From assembly GCF_964019385.1 (NCBI RefSeq), contig NC_088649.1, positions 12,362,508 through 12,426,507 of the forward strand: DNA of 64,000 bases, read 5' to 3'. The notes beneath the pieces were generated by a model. The model was not told the origin of the DNA. It saw only the letters and a list, made by a program, of their open reading frames with translations, and searched no databases. Numbering within the stretch: the stretch's first letter is position 1; each line of letters opens with the position of its first letter. Made by a program: the position numbers and the translations under genes. The stretch is from Sycon ciliatum. Lineage: Eukaryota; Porifera; Calcarea; Leucosolenida; Sycettidae. This document shows, one piece after another, positions 22,377 through 34,600 of this stretch.

Positions 22377-22866
22377 CAGAGCCCCGATCTTGATGGCCAT
22401 TTGAAGCATACGGGGTCTGGCCCGGTTCGGACCCTCAATTTACTAGGGAGTTATGTTTAAGACATTTCTTATTTGTACTGTGTATTTCTTGCTCGTTTTG
22501 GATGTCAGTCTTATGTAAATCTTCTCGATTGTTTTAATCCTTTGGTGTGTAGACCTGTGTAGACCTGTCAGCATTATTCTAAGTTGGTTCTTTGTACATG
22601 CATTTGGATGTTTTATTGTTTCTGTTTTCCGTTTGTTCTTTCCTTTTTTTCCGTCTTTTCTTTTTCTTCTCCCAACTCCTGCCCGTGGCGGCCTTCCCTC
22701 AACTCGTCAGCTGACAAAACAGTCACTGTCATCACCATGACACTGTCGTGAGAAGGTGATCGCTGTAGACGAGGTTGGTGATGTCCCGGCGCGGGCCCTG
22801 GTAAATTGAGGGTCCCAACAGGGCTAGACTCCATACGGTTAAAGTGGTCGCAAGACCGGGGCTCTG
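22377..22866. mobile_element. MITE with about 65-bp inverted ends
   Basis: Starts CAGAGCCCCGATCTTG and ends with the complement of CAGAGCCCCGGTCTTG; the inverted similarity runs on through GGACCCTCAATTTAC. Length 490 bp, no transposase. The CAGAG ends suggest hAT-like, but no matching 8-bp target duplication is visible, so the superfamily is uncertain. It is the last insert before unit sequence resumes at about 22935. Confidence 0.7.
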
Positions 22867-24107
22867 CCAACCGATGATGGTTGTAATCAGGAGCACTGTT
22901 TTCAATACAGTGCGTCCTCCGCCTTGTAACATACTGTCAGCCGATCAACACGTCGATCTAACAAACGAGGTTTACATAATATCTGTACCGTATTGTACGA
23001 AACATGCCCCGACCTGTGACTGCACACAGCTCGGATTCGAGACAGGGAACAATCCACTAGAAATACTTTGTATTTCATGTCACAATGGTCCCCGTTGTCA
23101 TGGGAACAGTCAACCATGAGTGCGTACGCGTGGGCTGTGTTTTGCTGTACAGCGGACATTGCTCACTGAGACAGTGCTTGTGCTCAAAGCGGAATGTTAC
23201 GTGCCATAGCTACTGGATGCAGAACCACTTCCAGATCAGAGCGACATGAACTGAAGTTACCAGCTTGGGAGCCATCCCCGACCATACACCACCGCTTCCA
23301 GAGCGTCTACTTTAGACTCTACGTGGCTGTAGCTGGAAGTGCAGGACGGTGACAGCAACCTTGTTCATGTGCATGGCTGCATAGCCGCCTGGGAGTACAC
23401 GCACGGGCAATACTGGCTTCAATGCACCCTCGCGGCTGTACCATTTGGGCTTGCATCAGCCGGTATTGCCGTGTTCATGTACTCAAACTACGTACAGAAC
23501 TGTTTCGTCCTTTGTGGACTCATCAGCGCAGCACAGAGAAATCAGGCTCAACCTGTTTGTGTGCATGGATGTAAGTATTTGCAAGCACACTATATTACCA
23601 AAGTACCATAACTACATGCAAGAGTACATAACCCCAAGAGTGTACAACTGCCTGCATAACTTCTATACAGTACTGCGACGGCAAAACTTCACATCACGTG
23701 ACATGGTTCAAAAGGCTACACTGGCAAACAGTGCACAAACGCCCATAAGAGAGTTGAACCCAGAGCAGGGTTGCGTACAAACCTGTATCTATCATGCACG
23801 GGGTTCAAATAATGTGTGCAAGTACGTCACGTGATATGAAGTTCTGCCGCCGCGGAGTCGCAGACCCCATAGCTGGAGTTAAGGCAAAAATTAAAATTTC
23901 ACCAGTTGTAGTCTTCGGGGTGCTGAGTCGAATGGTCTTGGTCCGAGAAAGCTGAGACGCTCCCTTCCTACTTGAATCCCAATCGAACTCGCGCACTTCC
24001 ACCGAAACTGGATGACTGCGCCCTACGAGATGGGGATTTGTATGCAAAATGTCACTAAAAGCGCCGTTTCGTTCTTATAAAATCACGGATGACCGCGATT
24101 GGCCGAT

Positions 24108-24494
24108 ATGTTGTAGTCCTTTGGACGTTGAGTCGACTGGTTTTGGTCCGAAAAGGCTGCGATGCAGCGTTCCTCCTTTATTCCCAATCGAACATGGTTG
24201 AACAAGCGGTCACGTGCTCCTGCGTACACCAGTCACCTGGTCACCGTGCCTGCAGGGTACAACTTACTAGCCTGTTTGACCTTTTTTGGGTGCAGTCCTG
24301 TCACTCGAGTTGAACTCGAGTTGAACCTTGGTGTGAAAGTTGTCGCCTGCTGGCGTGGTGACCAGGTGATTTGGGCACCCAGGAGCACGTGACCACTTGT
24401 TCAACCATGTTCGATTGGGAATAAAGGAGGAACGCTGCATCGCAGCCTTTTCGGACCAAAACCAGTCGACTCAACGTCCAAAGGACTACAACAT
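24108..24494. mobile_element. Fold-back MITE with about 130-bp near-perfect arms
   Basis: Begins ATGTTGTAGTCCTTTGGACG and ends with its complement; each arm of about 130 bp (through GTCACGTGCTCCTG) has only a few mismatches. The small loop has GAGTTGAACTCGAGTTGAAC. A diverged half-copy in direct orientation lies just upstream (about 23908-24005). Both are absent from the matching place in units 3 and 4, where GGAGTTAAACATTCTTGGGG continues. Confidence 0.75.
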
Positions 24495-27007
24495 GCATAC
24501 ACAACAAGGACTACAACATGCATGCACAGTGCACAATCATGTTGATCGTATGCGTACTCATGGCTGCATGGCTAGCCAGCACCGTGACAGGGGCCGCTTG
24601 ACCTCACACTGGATTTCCATGTCCACCATACACTAGTACATTTCTCACCACTATCTCCCAACTAGTACATGTACTGGGCTGCTAGTGAGTCAAGAGACAT
24701 ACTCTTATTGCGGATATCGGATCGTATTCAACACCATAGCAGCGGCAAAGTCAGCTACATCGTGTACCCAGACAACAATGTACAAGCACATAGATGCCAG
24801 AGTGCACTGATGTAAAAATATAATATTTTTCATTTCACTAACACCGACTTACTTACTTGCTACGCCATCCGCATCGCTCGTGGCTTCCTCTGCCGTGCCA
24901 CTGAGTGACTCCTGAACGAACAGCAATGACTCCGGATGAAGGTCTGCACGCCGCAGTCGGCTAATAGATAGCGTGAGAATAGTACGTCTTGCACTTGTCC
25001 ATATTCTGTCGCTCGCCAGCTTTGTGTCCGTCTCGATATTGGTGACAGTTTACAAAAAAATATTAATAATAACGAAGGCATGGTATGCAAACGCACTCAT
25101 ATCCAGTCTGCACTGCAGGTCGGTCGGTGTACGGATAGCCACAGAAGTCACAAACGATGTGACACGATGGACAGGTCCGAAGACCGAACTTTCGACGTTA
25201 TCATGGTTATGTCAGAGGCCACTGCTAGCCATGCCAGTTCGCTTGGTGGCTGCTGGACTTCTTGACCGAAGTTGAACTCCATCTTCCAAAGTCAAAGACA
25301 TACTGTGTTGACCTGCTACGTGTAACGACGTTGCCGTTTCAAGCTCGTTGCAAGCGTCTTGACTTCGTTGCTATACTTAGTTGTAGTACAGGTAACATAA
25401 CTACATGTACTAACTTTACATAGCCGGTCTGGCGCCTATCGTACCTTTGTTCCCGACATGCTGACGCTTCGCTTGCATGTAAATTTTAGCTACCAGTAGC
25501 TCCTTCCAACCAAATCTTTTTCCGCAGCCAAGTCCTGAATAGCGAACACCAACCGCTGACCGCTGACTCGGTCTACATAGCCTTCGCTACTACTGCTTGC
25601 AAGTACTTGTAGGCTGGTACATACTAGTAGGTAAAAAGCAAATGCCAAAGGCGACAACTTTTCATCGGATAGACTCGTGACGTTGAAGAGAACCTGTTCC
25701 AGAACATACAACACAGCAACAACAAACCGTTGTTTCTGCACCACACAGCGCTATAGTGAGCATCATTCCTGATGTTTCAAATTTGGACTTCACGGAGAAT
25801 TTCAAAGTTTCGGAGAGAAAAGAGCATTCCTGAGGTAGGTACAAGGTGATAATAAAAAATATTTAAAAAAACTGCGTACTGATGTAACACTGCATGCATG
25901 CACTGACGTGACAGTGCTGCCACTGCCAAAGCAGAGCCTACAAATCACACACTGACATGATATGCCTTGCAAAATGGAAGTCATTAGCGCCCCATTAGGC
26001 CAAGCGTTTTTTCTATGTTTTTCGTCACCCGATCGATAATCTAAAAATTAATCGTATGCGAGAGGTGGAAAAAATGACCAAAAAATAAAAATAAAAAGTT
26101 GACTAGTAGTAGTAATAATGGAAAAATGTCAAAATACAGCAATGTATATACAGAGCTACCGGTACAGCAAAAATCAAAGATCGAGAATCTCACGATATAC
26201 GTGTGGAAAAAAATTAAATTCAGCAGAACAGGTGAAACACAGGGTGAAGGTGAAGAAACGACTAAAACATAATGAAAACATCAGTGACGAGAAGCACTCC
26301 TGACACTTTCACGAGGATTAGCGCTAAACAACTGCAGCGACAAAACATTTTCCTTCTGAACACATAGTTCAGGGGACAACTTACGGATATATAACGCTTC
26401 CAAAACAGACAAATGTAATACAGATCTGCCACGGGCCAAAACTGAGAAAACATCATCTCTGTACAACTCACGACAACTATCACTAACGGACAGATGACTC
26501 TTGATAGCCGATTGTTGACTGTTGGAATGTCGCGTCTAATAATAATCAGTTTACTGTAGACCTAATCATACTAAAATTAATTCTCTAAAATCGACCAATA
26601 CACCGTGTAAAATAGCATCCAAAGTTAGTATAGCAACTACATGTATAATTATGTAGCTAGCTATTACTTATTAGTACTCGTGGTAGGAGCTTCTGTGCAC
26701 CAGCAGCTACAATTTGTAGAGTGTGCAACAACAAAATACAGTAGTGCATCGCTAGCGACCTCGCATCATGTGTTGAGCTAGCAGTCCAGGTTGCACCTGT
26801 GAATGACTGGTAACCACAGTGCAGCACAGTTTTCATTTTTTTTCTTCCGGACTCGACCTCCTTGAATAATTAATAATTATTCATATGCGCGCGGCCGGGT
26901 GAGGCGAATCATAAAAATAAAAACGAGTGGCCTTATAACATTTTACTGGCCCAATCCTCAACACATAAGATCAATGATAGTTGATACCATCAGATTCTGT
27001 AGTTACG

Positions 27008-27018
27008 CCCCCCCCCCC

Positions 27019-27081
<63 letters not shown>
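27008..27081. repeat. Poly-C and (CT)n tract, unit 3
   Basis: C-run followed by about 30 CT repeats, ending at CGCCCGCGACAAGTC. Confidence 0.95.
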
Positions 27082-27083
<2 letters not shown>

Positions 27084-28398
27084 CCGCGACAAGTCACCTT
27101 CAGAATACACAGCATAGACTGCTAGCACACATTACCACACAAGTACAGCACAGTAAGTGATTGTTGCCAAGGTATCCAGCACTCCTGGGTGCACAGCATA
27201 CGAGTATTCAAGAGACTGAAATGTCACTGAATTCAAAATCATGATCTGCATCAACGGTGTAAAAAAGTAGCCATACAGAATTATTATAATGATTGACTTG
27301 AAAGGAGATAAAAGCATAACTAGGGAAAGGGCGGTCTACATAACAATGAGAAGTAAGTGAAAGAATGAGTGCAGCTGCATACCACTGGAATATGACAAAG
27401 ACAACGGTGGATCAACAGCACGATGTCATTTCCACGTGCGTGTACATACTGGTTTATTAATAGCAGAATGACATTCACGGTCTTGAGTGCTACCACAGTG
27501 TGCAGGATGCTAGGGTGCAGCAGCAGGCACATTAGTGCACGCTGCTACGGCTATTGCCAGTCCATACATCTATCATGTAGGGTGTGATGGAATAACTGTG
27601 CACTATGCAAACAGCACAATATTGATATGCACACCATTCACCAAAATGCAGGAATCAGAGTCACTCTGAGAAGGAAATTGATTAAAAGAGGGGAGTAATT
27701 CCACAATGTCATTCAACGATCTTCAGGAATGGGGCTATGAAACGATAATTCAAGACTTTCCAAATCGTAATAATAGACGTACTGCTGCAGCACATACTAC
27801 CTACGGCACAACAGTTTTATTTTGTAAGAATTAATAATATTCTGAAAGCAAATAGGCTGCGGGGGCGGGGAAAGAATCACTTGCCAAAATCAGAACATCT
27901 AGTAGATATGACACACAAGTACCACGCATAGCTGATAACTGTTAGCTGATTCCAAGACCGGGAACAACAGCAACATGGAGGCTAGCAAGAGCGCCCCGGT
28001 CTTGAGCAGGATCTCCACGTTAGCCTAACCAGCGCAGTGCAATACACAACTAGCAGGATCACCTCGTTAGCCTAACCAGTGCAGCGCAGTACACCACTAC
28101 TACACTGTAGCAGCAACAGCACCATGCCAGACCAGTGTAGTGCACAGCTAGTCCTTGATTTCACCAACTTACTGATAATTTCGGTATACTCTATTGCAGT
28201 TCTCAAAGCTCCTCCAACTTGACAGTTTCAGTGTTCCAGCCTCTCTGATACATTACATGACAAAGAGAGAGTCTGACTTGGCAGCCGTGCTACGCCGAGT
28301 TGGCAAGCGTCTTCCTGTCGAACCGGGTGCTCGACGAAGTAGAGTATGTACCATTGATCCTGGTATTGGGTCCTGTTACCATAACAGACAGATGGATA

Positions 28399-29142
<744 letters not shown>

Positions 29143-29201
29143 TGGTGCTGTAGAGACCAGGATTTGGAACCAACGCGTCCAACAACTTTCGTTTTTTTAC
29201 G

Positions 29202-30924
29202 ATGGACGGAGAGGTTGAACAGACAACAACGAACGATGGAGAGGAGTCCTTGGATCAGACGACTGAGAAGCAAAGCACATCTCACGTCCTGGACCAAGTG
29301 GTTTACAACGACCTAGTCAAGAAGCGAGGCAGGGCCAAGGGAAGGGTGACGCGAGTAAGGAGGAGGATCGAACATGAACTCCGTAAAACGGAGGAGAAAT
29401 TCGTTAGTCTGTTGTCACTTCAGAGTGATGTTGAGAAAATCCTACCCTTGATTGACACAGTGAACGACCTGTCCGAGCAGATTGGTACCCTGCTGGAGAA
29501 CTGCGAGGCAGACGAGCGTGTGGAAGACGCACTAATTGATTTGGAAGCCTGGGATGATGGCTTTGACCACGAATGCACAAGTGTGTCGGACGCACGTGCA
29601 CTACTCGACTATAGAGGGGTAGGGACACATTCACCAGTGGTGACGGAGCTTGCTGCAGAGGCAGCAACACCTCAGAAGGCCACCCGGCACGATACAACAC
29701 AGGAGGTAGTGGTCGTGGACAGTGATGGGACGGACAGGCCCACGGGCGAACTGCTGGAATCAAAGGAATTGCCGGCAACAGGCACGGGCGACACGGAATC
29801 TGCTGCAGGCAGACTGGACAGCCCTAGCACGGCTGTGGAGGCAAGGCGTAGCACAATGTCCACAGGCACGGACATCAGTGCTACTACTCAGAACCCTGTG
29901 GCTCAGGCTCAGCATACGGATACAACACAGGCCCAGCCAACTGTCCCGGCACCAACCAATTCCCCGGACATGATACAGGCCATGGCATTAGCGGCAGCCC
30001 ACGCTGCAACCGCGGCAGCTGGCCTCAGTACTGCCCCACAGCCATCACGCCTCAACGTCCAGCTGCCAAAGCTGACTCTACCGTCCTTTTCTGGCAAGGT
30101 GATTGAGTGGCCAGAGTTTTGGGAGCGATTCCAGTCTTCCATCGACAACCAGCCCATTGCGGATGTCAGCAAGTTCTCATACCTGAAATCTTGCCTTTCC
30201 GGCGATGCGGCGAAGGCCATAGCGGGCATCTCATTGACAAGTGCAAACTATACCACCGTCAAGGATCTGTTGAAGACGAAGTATGGTTCAGCGGAGATCA
30301 TCATTGCATCCCTGTACAGCCGTTTGGAAGCACTACCGGCACCACCCAACAGGCCCATGGAGATCCATCGAAGTTTCGAAACTGTGGAGTGTCTCCTTCG
30401 ACAGCTGGAAACACAGGGAGAGAAGTTGGCAGATCAACGTCTCCTGTGCCAAAAGCTGTGGGGCAAGGTTCCACTCGAGGTTGCCACCAAGTTTGAGGAG
30501 TGGCGTGGTATCAGCAACGCCGGCCAGCCCTGGAAACTAACCACTCTACGAGAGTATATGGCCAAGTACACAACTCTACAAGAGCAACTCCGCCAGCGGA
30601 CTGGCCAAGGCCCTCCGAACAAACCTGACGCTGTTGGAGTGCAGCCAAAGCAACTCTTTAGCACAGCGGATGCACTGGCAGCTCACCCTGATACCCAAGG
30701 ACGACCACAACGTTCCCGTCGTGGTTGCATATTCTGCGATGGCCAACATATGGACAACGATTGCTCACGCTACACATCTTCTGCTGCCAGGAAACAACGA
30801 TTAATGGAGCTACGTCGTTGCTTTATTTGCTTGGGTTCCGGTCACCGCAGCCAGGAATGTTACCGACGGCAAACACAGACCTGCCGGATGTGCAAGCGCC
30901 CAAGTCACCATCACCATACCATCT
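29202..30924 (+). CDS. gag: BEL/Pao gag region
   Basis: The frame starts MDGEVEQTTTNDGEESLDQT. The N-terminal part has charged helices (about residues 1-130) and a low-complexity middle rich in A, T and P. About residues 285-400 contain LPKLTLPSFSGKVIEWPEFW and then FSYLKSCLSGDAAKAIAGIS, the DUF1759 domain of BEL/Pao gag. About residues 508-570 hold CIFCDGQHMDNDC, CFICLGSGHRSQEC and CRMCKRPSHHHH, the cysteine/histidine knuckles. The product would form the particle core of the element. The Gypsy insertion lies at the end of this region; the feature is kept as a fossil part. Confidence 0.9.
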
Positions 30925-31512
30925 TGAAGAGGAACTGTAACCGACTTGTTATAGTAACAATAGTCCTGCCAATACTTATTATAGTCTTTCTGCTAGTACT
31001 TCTATTCTGATAAGTGGTGTTAGTATTCTTGTTGTCTGGCTCTCCCAGAAGTGTTGTTGCCACAGACATATTTGTAGAAGTGCTGGAAGCCTACCAGTTA
31101 TTAGATAGATGAGTCATGACCCGTTCATGCTGTGCACGTAATTCACTCTATCCTTTAGGTGTCTTGTTTCACCATGGACTGCTGTGTCCATTGTTCACCT
31201 GTCACGCTGCATGGCTTCTGTATCCCTACCTGGCTGTCTTTACTTTCATCCTCGCTCCCGCTGCTTGCTGACGATCTCCGAGTCACGCGAGGAGTTCCCT
31301 GTTAGTTTTTCCGGTCTTATCTCTGAGATAGGGGAGTCAGTCTACTGCCTGCTTGGAAGTGTTCAGATCATACATTCTATCTCTCTTTTTACAAACCTTT
31401 TCTAACCGAGAACTGGTGTTGTGGTTGATTGCGCATGCCAGAGCGTGAGGACTAGTTCGCGACTCGCCTTGAGTCGGTGTAGACTGCATAGTCTAGTAGT
31501 AGTTCCACTACA
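30925..31512 (+). repeat. 5' LTR of the Gypsy element
   Basis: 588 bp from TGAAGAGGAACTG to CCACTACA. Same length as, and by eye identical to, 35937-36524. Confidence 0.95.
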
Positions 31513-31515
31513 GCG

Positions 31516-31533
31516 TGGTGCCGAAACCCGGGA
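31516..31533 (+). promoter_or_regulatory. Primer-binding site, tRNA-Phe type (Gypsy)
   Basis: TGGTGCCGAAACCCGGGA, three bases after the LTR, is the exact complement of the 3' end of animal cytosolic tRNA-Phe (...TCCCGGGTTTCGGCACCA), recalled from the known human sequence. Confidence 0.85.
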
Positions 31534-31607
31534 CCGGGGGGCTGTGGCTGCACTGGTGTCTGTGTGCGGTCGGTAGTCGGTACTACTAGTGAGCGTATTC
31601 GCAGTCC

Positions 31608-34600
31608 GTGATGTCACTGAAGGCAGATAACTATCTGCGCGCATTCCGTGGAAAAGGTGAAGATTTCGGTACGTGGTGGCTGAAGTTTCTGGCACTGGCC
31701 GATATCTCTGGATGGGATGATGACGCCAAGAAGACGAAGTATATCCCATTGTTTCTCGATGGAGATGCGTTCCTGGTCTTTTCGAGGATGGCGGATGCGG
31801 ACAAAAAGAAAGTAGATGAAGTAAAGGCCAAGCTATCGTCCGCCTTTGCAGTCACGCCTTCGCAGGCGTATGGCAAGTTCGTAAACAGGAAGCTCAAGGT
31901 CGACGAGTCCGTAGATGCGTACGTTGCAGACCTCCAGCGGCTGCTCGCGCTGTCTGGCCACGCAGCCGGTAGCGACACTGACTCAGTGGTGATCGAGCAG
32001 TTCATCGCTGGCCTGGGTGCAGAGTTCGCTCGCTCTGTGCGGATGTCCATGGCTGGCAAGACGCTGAAAATCAGCGAGTGCATTGAGCAGGTACGCGCAC
32101 TGCGAACGGCTGCAGAAGCGTGTGGTGCTGTTTCCGAGGACGTTTCTGCCGCTGCTGGCCCAAGTGATCGCTCTGCCAGATCAAGTGCGACTGATCGCGG
32201 GACCGTGACCTGCTACTACTGCCACGAGGCTGGCCACATTCGTCGCAACTGCCCCAAGCGCAGCTCGAAGTCAGCCAAGACGCCCTTGAACTCTTACAAG
32301 GGGAATCAGGTGACATGCTACTTTTGTGACAAGCCTGGTCACACGAAACCCGATTGTCCTGACAGGAAAGCGTGGCTGGACTCGAAGAAGCGTCCTGCTG
32401 CTGGCGTTACGGAGCAGCAACCCGGACTTCCCAAAGGCGAGTGGGACCCCAGCGATCCCTGTCTGTGCACGGTGACAGCGCAGCGCGGCGGCCTACCGCG
32501 GGTCTTCGTGGAGGCACGCAAGAACAGTGTGAGTCATCATTCTGACGAGTGGCACCGTCTGCGATCAGTATTGGACACCGGTTCAACGCGTACGCTGATC
32601 GATAAGAAAACTGCAGAGCGAATAGGAAACTTCGATTCTGACAGTGCGTACTCTGAGAATCTGATTGCACTGGATGGGAAGTCGCTTGACGTATGCGGCA
32701 CAGTGCAACTTCAACTGCGCAGACTGGATGGCCCAGTGCTGCTACCAGTAACCGTAGTGACAGCGGTGGTAGTGCGAGATTTGACTGCTGTATCGGCTAA
32801 CATCCAGGTGGGCAATGACGTCGTGGTCGGTAATGGTGGCGTACAGCTTCGCTACGGGGAGGACAACTCCTTGAGTGCCGTGACGTTCGGTACGACGCCA
32901 GCAGCCGCGTGTACCACGGAGCCAAGTAAGGATTCGCGCCCATCTCCACATGTCAACGTGATCCGCGATGGTAAGGACGTCATCTTGCGGGTGAATGACG
33001 GCGAAGTGAGGTGGCACGCGGAGCAAGGCCACTGGAGCCTGAAGTGGTATTGGCAAGATGGTGTCGAGCCCTGCCACCGCATTGGTCCGAACATTGGAGA
33101 GTACTCCAGGAAGAAGCTGTCATCCAAACAGGAAGAGCAGTTTTGTGCTGAAGTTAAGAAGTGGATTGATGAAGGATGGCTGGTACGACACGATCCAGAT
33201 GTCCATGGCGAACCAGCGGCGGTGCTCCCTCTTCTCGCTCAGGTGCAGGAGCACAAGGCTACAACTCCGGTGCGTCCCTGCTTGGACTACCGCTTTCTGA
33301 ACGCCCAGCTCACGTCACAACCAGGCCAGGATGCCCCGGTGTGTGAAGACACGTTGCGAAAATGGCGGCAGGACGGCGATGCAAGCGACTTCTGCCTCCT
33401 GGATGTTCGGAAAGCGTACTTGCAGATCCGTGTCGAACCTGAGCTCGTCCGCTATCAGACCGTGCTATGGCAAGGGAAGAGATACGTTATGACTAGAATG
33501 GGTTTCGGACTCAACATCGCACCGAAATTCATGGACATAGTCATCCAGTGGATACTTCAGGGCTTCCCGATGGCCGACAACTATGTCGACGATATCCGAG
33601 TTCCGCGCAACAACGTCCCGGCGGTTGCTGCTAGGCTGCTCGAGTACGGCCTGCCGACAAAGCCCGCCGAGCCGATGGCTTCCGCTCGGGTCCTTGGGCT
33701 GCAGCTCAGCACGGGCGAAGGAGGTGACACACGCTGGACTCGACGCGACGGCATCAGCCTTGATCTCCAGCGACCAGCGACAAAGCGGGATTTGTTCAGC
33801 TGGTGTGGACGCCTTACCAGCCATGTGCCTGTCTGCGGGTGGCTACGACCTGCTACCAGTTTCCTGAAGCGTCTAGTCGGAGGTGACACGCCGTGGGATC
33901 ACCTCGTGTCGGAGCAAGTGCTTAAGTTTTGCGAAGAGGTGATGGCCCGGCTAGCAGGTGATGGGGATCCAGCCAAAGGTGTCTGGTCAGTGACACCATC
34001 GACCAGTGATCCAGAGCTCGTCGTGTACACCGATGCATCCGATGTTGCCTTAGGCGTAGTGGTCAAGGATGGCAGCGGCGTCATCGAGGACAAGGCTTGG
34101 CTGAGGAAATCACATGACAAGCGTCACATCAACGTCACGGAACTGGATGCAGCGCTCAACGGCCTTTCGTTAGCAGTATCATGGGGTGCGAGACGCGTCC
34201 GCCTTGTAACCGACTCGAAGACGGTGGCCAGCTGGCTGCGCGATACTTTGGGTAACATCCGGCGCATCAGAACAAAGGGTCTCAACCACGTGCTGGTGCA
34301 GCGCCGTTTGCAGATCGCTGCTGACATAGTGGCAACAGCCGGCCTGAGTGTGTCTGTCGAGTGGGTGCCGACAGATCAAAACCCCGCCGATGCGCTGACA
34401 AGGGTACCGCGTACCTGGATCAAGTACTTCAAGGAGCAAGAGGGAAAGGGTAGCGTCTCCGTGAGTGCGGCTGCTGGCGAGGCCCACGTTGTTAGCCCAG
34501 TGCTGCGCGCAAGGATAGTCGAGGGTCAGGCGAGTGATGAGGAGATCCAGTCGGTGATCCACTGCCTAGAGAACCAGCTGCTCGTGCCCTCATCCTACAG

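Noticed and set aside
24089-24507. Matching frames MTAIGRYVVVLWTLSRLVLV and its mirror on the other strand
   Set aside because: They arise from the two arms of the fold-back MITE at 24108-24494 and do not represent two gene copies.
29404-29778. Proline-rich minus-strand frames inside the BEL gag region
   Set aside because: Shadow of the gag frame; the plus strand has clear DUF1759 and zinc-knuckle motifs.
31184-31405. Identical 73-codon frames in the two Gypsy LTRs (also 36196-36417)
   Set aside because: They are identical only because the LTRs are identical; the length and composition are what chance gives, and no motif is present.
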